From NCBI GenBank assembly GCA_029718625.1, contig CM056377.1, forward strand, positions 109,714,266-109,778,265: 64,000 nt of DNA, given 5' to 3'. The translations under genes were made by a program, and so were the position numbers. Source of the DNA: Synaphobranchus kaupii. Taxonomy: Eukaryota; Chordata; Actinopteri; Anguilliformes; Synaphobranchidae. Of the stretch, positions 58,187 through 64,000 are shown piece by piece (the first letter of the stretch is position 1; each line of letters opens with the position of its first letter). The notes under the pieces are model-generated. The model did not search any database and was not told the origin of the DNA. It worked only from the letters and a program-made list of their open reading frames with translations.

Positions 58187-59245
58187 CTACTCGTGTATGG
58201 TGTGTAGGATCCTCTGAGAAGTTGTCCTGCTGCTCTGATTTGTTGAAAGCTGACTCCCTGAACAGGAAATGCGTTTTGCCAACAGTTTTTTGAAATGGTT
58301 CCGAAACTTTTTGCCGACAAAAGTGTAGAACACGGGGCTAATGCAGCAGTACAGGAAAGCGATGTTCCGTGTGATATACAGTGCGTAGTCCAACCCATCT
58401 GCACACGAACCCGAATTATCCCTGTCCAGGGCCTGCAGAGCCCTGAGCAGTACAACAACATTGTAAGGTGTCCAGCAAATGAAAAAAGCAACAATTATCA
58501 CAAATATGATCTTTACTGCCCTGCACTTTTCCTTCATCCTGCTGTGCACAATCTTCACTGTTATTCTAATGTAGCAGTACAGCACGATGGTGAGGGGAAG
58601 CAGGAAGAAAAATGTGAACTGCTGATAGTCGCCTATGAGCTGCCATCTGGTCATGACCTCTTTGGAGAAGTCCGTCTCCTCGCATAACGTGCCCGAGTCG
58701 CCGTCTTCCCGCACGTCGAACAGAATGATCTTTTTTACACTGGCCAGGATGCTAACGCACCACACGGCGGCGGACGAGACGAAGGCGTAAACGTTCCTCC
58801 GCCTCTTCAGGGCGGTGACGGCGTGGACCACAGCCAGGTACCTGTCCAGGGTCATGAGAGTCAGAAAGAGAATGGAGCTGTAGAAGCCTACGTAGTACAC
58901 ACTGCTCACCAGCTTGCACATAGCCCCGCCGAAGATCCATTCCGAGGAATGATACGTGGCCCAGAAAGGAAGGCTGGAGGCAAACACCAAATCAGAGACG
59001 ACCAGATTCAGCAGGAAGATGTTGGTCATGCTGTTGAGTTTCTCATATTTGTAAATGATGTACAGGACCAGTCCATTCCCAAGCAGGCTGAGCAAGAAAA
59101 TGGAGTAGTAGAAGACTGGCAGGAACTGGGCACTGAAAAGGTTGACGTTCCTCTTGGGACACAGGGTCACAAACTCGCCAGTGATACTGTAATTGTCATA
59201 AAGCTCAGTGCTGTTGTACAGCCACAGAATGTAATCGGCATCCAT
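58187..59245 (-). CDS. Chemokine receptor, XCR1/CCR-like (class A GPCR)
   Basis: The 352-residue frame has the full seven-helix plan: TM1 about 43-66 (GN at 56-57), TM2 about 74-95 (Asp85), TM3 about 107-138 ending DRYLAVV (134-140), TM4 about 154-174, TM5 about 208-230, TM6 about 244-270 (CWTP 257-260), TM7 about 285-311. Cys110-Cys188 and Cys29-Cys281 fit the two chemokine-receptor disulfides. The N-terminus has NST (11) and NYS (18) glycosylation sites and Tyr5, 10, 16 and 19 near acidic residues, as for Tyr sulfation. The tail is Ser/Thr-rich. It should sit in leukocyte plasma membranes and signal through Gi. LLSLLGN, KYE.L.S.TNIF and CC.xPV.Y.FVG.KF resemble XCR1, while DRYLAVVHAV is CCR-like. 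The start has G at -3. An oddity is SPxxY at 303-307 instead of NPxxY. Paralogue identity needs a tree. Confidence 0.96.
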   Translation of the reverse strand: MDADYILWLYNSTELYDNYSITGEFVTLCPKRNVNLFSAQFLPVFYYSIFLLSLLGNGLVLYIIYKYEKLNSMTNIFLLNLVVSDLVFASSLPFWATYHSSEWIFGGAMCKLVSSVYYVGFYSSILFLTLMTLDRYLAVVHAVTALKRRRNVYAFVSSAAVWCVSILASVKKIILFDVREDGDSGTLCEETDFSKEVMTRWQLIGDYQQFTFFFLLPLTIVLYCYIRITVKIVHSRMKEKCRAVKIIFVIIVAFFICWTPYNVVVLLRALQALDRDNSGSCADGLDYALYITRNIAFLYCCISPVFYTFVGKKFRNHFKKLLAKRISCSGSQLSTNQSSRTTSQRILHTIHE

Positions 59246-59266
59246 CGCTGCACCTTTAGGCTCAAC

Positions 59267-59356
59267 CTGTCAAAACATTTGCTCTTGTCGCACAATTCCA
59301 AAGCGCTTTTTCAAAAAAGGACATTAAAGATGGGAGCAATAATCCCACTCACTTAC
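59267..59356 (-). other. Probable 90-bp intron in the receptor 5' leader
   Basis: In minus sense a consensus donor CTTG|GTAAGTGAG lies at 59357/59356 and an acceptor TTTTGACAG|GTTGAG at 59267/59266. The acceptor is 21 bases before the ATG at 59245. Many chemokine receptor genes have a non-coding first exon and a single coding exon, and introns near 90 bp are common in fish. The pyrimidine tract is weak. Without splicing, the leader would simply be continuous. Confidence 0.6.
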
Positions 59357-59440
59357 CAAGGCGACCTTCTATTGTGAGAATAAGGACGGAGAGGGCTGGG
59401 AGTTTTTAACTTCTCTCTGTGGGTGGTGTTTGTGCTGCAG
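59357..59440 (-). promoter_or_regulatory. Likely first exon and core promoter of the receptor
   Basis: A TTAAAAA motif (about 59403-59409, minus sense) lies roughly 30 bases upstream of the start expected for a short first exon ending at the donor at 59357. Upstream is CACCACCCACAGAG. No transcript evidence is available, so the start site is inferred. Confidence 0.35.
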
Positions 59441-60291
59441 AGATGATTCACAGTAGGTGTTGCTACATAGACAGTTTGCATAGACAGACTCCAAAGACAC
59501 TCTGTTTTGGAGTCGAATGATTGTACTTCCAATTCAATATACTGCGTTATTGCTTCAATAGGATTAATGTAACTTTTTTTACTTCAAATTTTTATATTCT
59601 TTATTGTCAGACACAAAATGTCTAAATATTACTATACCCCCCAAAAAACGATGTTGTAAGTGAGACATAATGACATTTGTAACGGTTGGCAAGGCCAAAA
59701 CAGTTCACACAAGCACCTTGCCCATTATCTTGACCTCTGCACTGACATGGCTTGCAACATGCAAATTCTTTGATACCCCCACCACTTGGCAGGCTGCTGA
59801 GGATTCAGTCAAACATTCCCTTTGAATCAACAACAAAACCTAAAATTTACCACTGATGATAGAGAGAAAGGGGCTAGATTTTTTAAGTCAGGAAGATGAC
59901 CATAAGCGTCATATAATTATGTTTGTGTAATCAGTAGACCCCAATCTTTTAGAATAATGACAATACAATTTGTGGACACTTATGTATTAACATGCAGCCA
60001 TTTATAGAATACAGAACTGTGATGCAGAGGGAAATATTAATTCAGAATCTGGGGATATAAAAAGACTAATTAATTGTTAATCATTCATTTTAGCTGGTTA
60101 ATCCTAAATTATTATTCATACACATTCACATTTGTTAGTTTAAGCATTTATGGCAAATCAGTCTCATGCATGTAAAGTACTTCAAGCACTTGAATGATAA
60201 TGTGATATTAGTCTTATGTTTTAGAAGACAGAGGCTGCTGGTGGACTGCTGGGGTTGCATCTTTCATTTGGAGTTGAACTGTGTGGTCACA
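59441..60291. other. Non-coding upstream region of the receptor
   Basis: No repeat or exon recognised. Receptor regulatory sites may lie here. Confidence 0.4.
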
Positions 60292-60655
60292 TGACACATG
60301 TAGGAATTATAAAGGTTTCTGTATGAATGATCAATCAATATATCAATAAAAATGTATTTGTGATTTGTACATTTTGCCATTCCATTGTCACAATGCACAT
60401 GACAGGGAGTAAAAAAAAATGAAAACCTAGTTGGGAAAAATTGGAAATGTGTTCTCTGATCCAAAATGAATAATTAACCTTTACTCAGAAAGCAAAACCC
60501 AGAATTGTGGGGAACCACTTACATTACTCATCTTCCCACTGTACAAATAAAGGGTGGTACCTGACTGGAAGCTTAGTCACAACATTACACTCTGAAACAT
60601 AAAATATTAGAGAGATGGAAGCACACATTTCCTAAATTGTTCAATCTTATTTAAC
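60292..60655 (+). repeat. Direct duplication flanking the receptor gene, copy B
   Basis: It matches copy A (57340-57841) from TGACACATGTAGGAA to TTGTTCAATCTTATTTAA in the same orientation, with few substitutions and without the 135-bp segment. At its right edge TTAA (60653-60656) leads into CCCTTGTGTGGTGTTCG, a terminus seen in TTAA-targeting fish elements. The match may therefore have been cut by an insertion. Confidence 0.93.
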
Positions 60656-60656
60656 C

Positions 60657-63600
60657 CTTGTGTGGTGTTCGTGTTTTTGTTACTCACCCAGTGTTGGCGG
60701 GTCTGGTGGATCCACAACATTATTTGGTTTTTAAAACAATAAAGCCATAGCAATTTACGTATGGTTTCATTCTGAGATACTTTGTCTGCACTAATAAGGA
60801 AATGGCTCTTGTAGAGGTCAGACCAGCCTGTTCACAGACTCCTCTTAAACAGTTATGTTTTGTACATAAACTGAAATTTCTGGATATATAAGTTGGCCGA
60901 TCCTTTATCTCCAGCTTCCCCTATCACAAGTGATGTGCTGAGCAGAAACTTGTGCTGAACATATTCAGAGCTACTGCCACTGGGTAAACTCTGCCACCAT
61001 GATGCATTGTATTCATTGTGAGGCACTGCTTTGGCTGAACAAGTCTTAAAAAATATCTCCGTTCGTGAAGCAGTGAAAAATGACATAGCCTGCTGGACTT
61101 TTGCCACTTTCCCCAATGCCGAGAAGTCAAGGAATTTGTATTGAATTAAAAGGGCTAAAATATATATTCTGTGGTTTTATATCCACCTCTTATCAACCAC
61201 AGCAACAGCTGCTCTATGCAGGAACATTTCCCCTGCATGTTATAAATACAGATACACTACAGCACTACAAATGAGCCCTTTGAAACATGTAAGTAAAAAT
61301 GCAAAAGAGGCTACAAGATAAAAACAGTACAAATAGCTCGTCCATGTATTTCCTCTAATCCCAGACCATTCCCTTCTGCTCAATTTGCTCCATGTTCCCA
61401 CAGGTAAATATGTACTCTTTCCCAATTTTATAATCTTTCCCAGTTGCATCAATATCTCCTTTGCCACCATAGGCAGCCTCAGGTAAGAGTGTCATTACAG
61501 TACGTAGAGCTGGCCAACAGCCTTAAATGTGGATACTTTTGGAGCAGAGTGCAACGTCAGGTGTGCAATGCACGGAGTATGAATTGGAATACACCACTGC
61601 TTTTTCCGTTCTTCAATACACAATAATTCTGCACAGAAGTACACTCACCAGAAGAATTTATCGGAGTTGAAGAAGTGGTAATTAGAGAAGGTCACACTGT
61701 CCATGGATGAGATGCAAAAGCCAGAAGTTTGTAAAACACTTTTACAAGTTTTTTTAAGCCTTACCAGTGAGCACTCACTATTTACTCATTTGATCACTGG
61801 TATTTCCTCAGCACAGCAAAGAATACATAACCTAGTATTACATTATATTAAAACCTCACTATTATCCAGGCAAATATCATCCAGAAGAAGCAGTACTTTC
61901 TTACAGTACATATGCTAGTATGCCACTAGCAAAAATCAATAGCATGGCACAGAAAGTTTAAGAGACAAAAATGTCTTTTGCACATGCTTTCTAATCTAAC
62001 CAGATGAACTCTATGCAATTTGGGGGAAAAACACAAGAACCATAATAAAAAAAACCTCAAAAATTAAAATAGGCCCTAGTCAAACTTTGCCACACCTGGG
62101 GCCACATGTATAAACAGTGCTGAGTAGAAAAATGCCCTCAGAAAGCCGCGTAAGGGAGTTTCCACGCAGAAATTCAGATGTATAAAATAATACGTGCTGT
62201 GAGACCTGTGACACCATATGCAATGTTTGGCGTTAGTGTGATATGGTGACATAGTGGGAAAGCACATAATAACTGTGCTTTCCTACTTCACAGTCCAGAC
62301 ATACTGTATTATTGTGTATTCTGTCTACACCACTGATCTTTACTACAAACACACATCATAATTTTATTTTTTTGCTGTAATTGATTTGATTTTACGTGGC
62401 ACATAATTTTGATTATGACTTCTGCTTTCATAACTGCAGGGTTTAAAAAGACTCATTAGACAATCTTTGTACCTTGATGGTGTTCTACTTTTATAAAATG
62501 TAGATAAAAATCACTTTTTTCTAAAGCAGTGGTTCTCATGTTTGGTCCTGTGGTTTTCATTCCAACCACAATTGCCTCAAATAAAAAATAAAAAATACAT
62601 CTCAAAATTTTAACAAGCTGTTCATTATTCTAAATTGCACTTTACATTTTTTGAGGGATTATTTGTTCTCTGAAGCCACATTATGTCAGAAATAGCTATG
62701 CATGTAATATATAATACATGTCCCATGTTTACATTGTGTCTGTTGAGCTATGTTGCAAACAATTTAATTAAAAAAAGTAACAAAATTATGTAGCCACTTC
62801 ATGTGGTTATGATATGAAATATATTATTATTACACATGCCATAATACCACCCACAGCAAGTTGACTGCATTCATTGTCTACATAAGATACACTGAGACAT
62901 GCATTTTGACATACTGATCATTGACACAGATGCTTATAAATGCTTTATCAGATATGTCATTCATACATTCTTTATGTACAAATTGCATGTACAATAATAC
63001 ATGTTTTGCATTTGGGAGGATGGTGGTTAAGGTAAGCTTTTAGAGAATGATAGGTGTTGGAAGGCAGAATTGTGAATTGTATAGCAAACAAAAATTGGCA
63101 ACATTCACATTGTTTATCAAATCAATGGATGTTTATTTTGTCAGTTTTGTTCAGTAAATGACACACAGTTGTTATGCATATTACAGCAAAGTTGTTTTAA
63201 AATCTTAAAATAAATGAACAAAATTCCAAATATGAAAAAATAAAATGGTGGGACAATATAGCACCAAATGTGACAAAACACATTCAAAGTCTATTCAAAC
63301 CTTTGTATCCTAAAATGTGAACCACTGCTATCAATCACAATGTAGAAATTACTAATATATCACTAATATATGCTATCCAATATATATTGTCCGCAATATG
63401 TTCAAACAAACATTTAAATTTATCTTTAAATGTGCACGATTTGGCATTTCTGGGAGGCTAATCCTGTAAAGGCACTGTTCTAGTACATGGGTGGGCCCTA
63501 AAATGTGGTTTCTAATCCAGTTTTACTCTTTTTCATTTGTAACCAATCATTTTGTTCAACATTAGATGGTTTGTATTTCATTGTTATGTTTTAGTAGTTA

Positions 63601-64000
63601 CTACAACTAGGTAGCCAACAAGTAAGGTAGCTAGCTGCAATGGTTAGCTATGGCCATCCCTGATGTTCCTGCTGATGTTCGTACATAAAATGTTGTTAAT
63701 TGAACTCTTAAACAGGCCAGTGGGGATCAGATGCACTCACAAAATAAATTGTACTCTATCAAAGTAGTATTAACATGGACATTATTACTACGTAGTAGCC
63801 AGAGACTCCCAGTGCAGTCTACCACATTGCTGATGTTGTTCAGTCCCAGTTAGGAAGGAGGGCATGTAAGCAAAAGCCAAGATTTCAGAATACCTCTATT
63901 TTGAATGGCGGCTTTCTGTGGCACCAGAATATACAGTTGCAGCAGAATGTCCCTGAATGGTCCCAGGCATGGGAGTCCTATGACTATGAATGTGAAGTGA
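60657..64000. other. Non-coding, no gene recognised
   Basis: It starts with the possible TTAA-element terminus. A pair of hAT-like ends (CAGTGGTTCTCAT at 62527 and ATGTGAACCACTG ending at 63327) face each other without matching duplications. Short GTAGCTAGCT-type words lie near 63600-63650. No exon is supported. Confidence 0.45.

Noticed and set aside
58823..59377. 184-codon plus-strand frame opposite the receptor gene
   Set aside because: It is antisense to the receptor coding exon and has no domain.
57842..60291. Tandem duplication of the whole receptor gene
   Set aside because: Sequence after copy B (60656 onward) does not resemble the gene-containing segment after copy A, so only the short flanking segment is duplicated within this window.
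62527..63327. Possible 800-bp hAT element with CAGTGGTTC ends
   Set aside because: The short facing ends are suggestive, but the 8-bp flanks (TTCTAAAG and CTATCAAT) do not match and homology beyond about 15 bp is weak.
1..64000. CRISPR arrays, operons, riboswitches or bacterial genes
   Set aside because: None was seen. The repeats are vertebrate transposons and satellites, and the one gene is a vertebrate GPCR.

Overview
This is a window of vertebrate nuclear DNA, almost certainly from a teleost fish. It is AT-rich and gene-poor. The evidence is its fish-type repeats (Mermaid/DANA-like and other tRNA-derived SINEs, an UnaL2-like LINE tail, Tc1 and Sleeping Beauty-type ends, Harbinger, hAT and TTAA-flanked MITEs, a Penelope-like fragment) plus one chemokine receptor gene with a short intron in its 5' leader. 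I cannot name the species. Nothing in it looks bacterial.

Only one intact protein gene is supported: a 352-residue chemokine receptor of the XCR1/CCR-like class on the minus strand (58187-59245), with a single coding exon and a likely 90-bp intron in its 5' leader. It lies between two direct copies of a non-coding segment (57340-57841 and 60292-60655). Its TM7 motif reads SPxxY instead of NPxxY.

Layout. 0.8-1.3 kb: Tc1 relic. 2.3-2.6 kb: tRNA SINE with a perfect 12-bp target-site duplication. 3.0-5.5 kb: Tc1 deletion derivative split by a 1.95-kb solo LTR. 6.15-8.2 kb: a 2-kb solo LTR with internal tandem repeats and a 5-bp duplication. 9.9-10.8 kb: Mermaid-like SINE and two hAT MITEs. 14.2-15.1 kb: another LTR. 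15-35 kb: mostly unannotated non-coding DNA with scattered MITEs, SINEs, microsatellites and one enhancer-like block near 33.5 kb. 35.3-36.6 kb: repeat region with a 40-bp minisatellite. 37.5-38.2 kb: hAT deletion derivative with exact 8-bp duplications. 41.9-44.7 kb: SINEs, a foldback fragment and a Sleeping Beauty-type end. 46.3-49.4 kb: foldback fragment, Harbinger copy with a broken transposase, and a Penelope-like fragment between telomere-like repeats. 50.3-53.9 kb: Tc1 derivative followed by a nested structure with two long palindromes and an LTR. 55.0-56.0 kb: second Harbinger copy that keeps the start of a Myb-like ORF. 57-64 kb: receptor gene, flanking duplication and unannotated DNA.

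The notable biology is how the mobile elements relate to one another. The two Harbinger copies are complementary deletion derivatives. Two Tc1 copies share both an internal deletion and a frameshift, so a dead element was spread by a transposase supplied in trans. The Penelope-like fragment has the orientation expected for priming from a telomeric G-strand end. All percentages and family names are read by eye and none was checked against a database.
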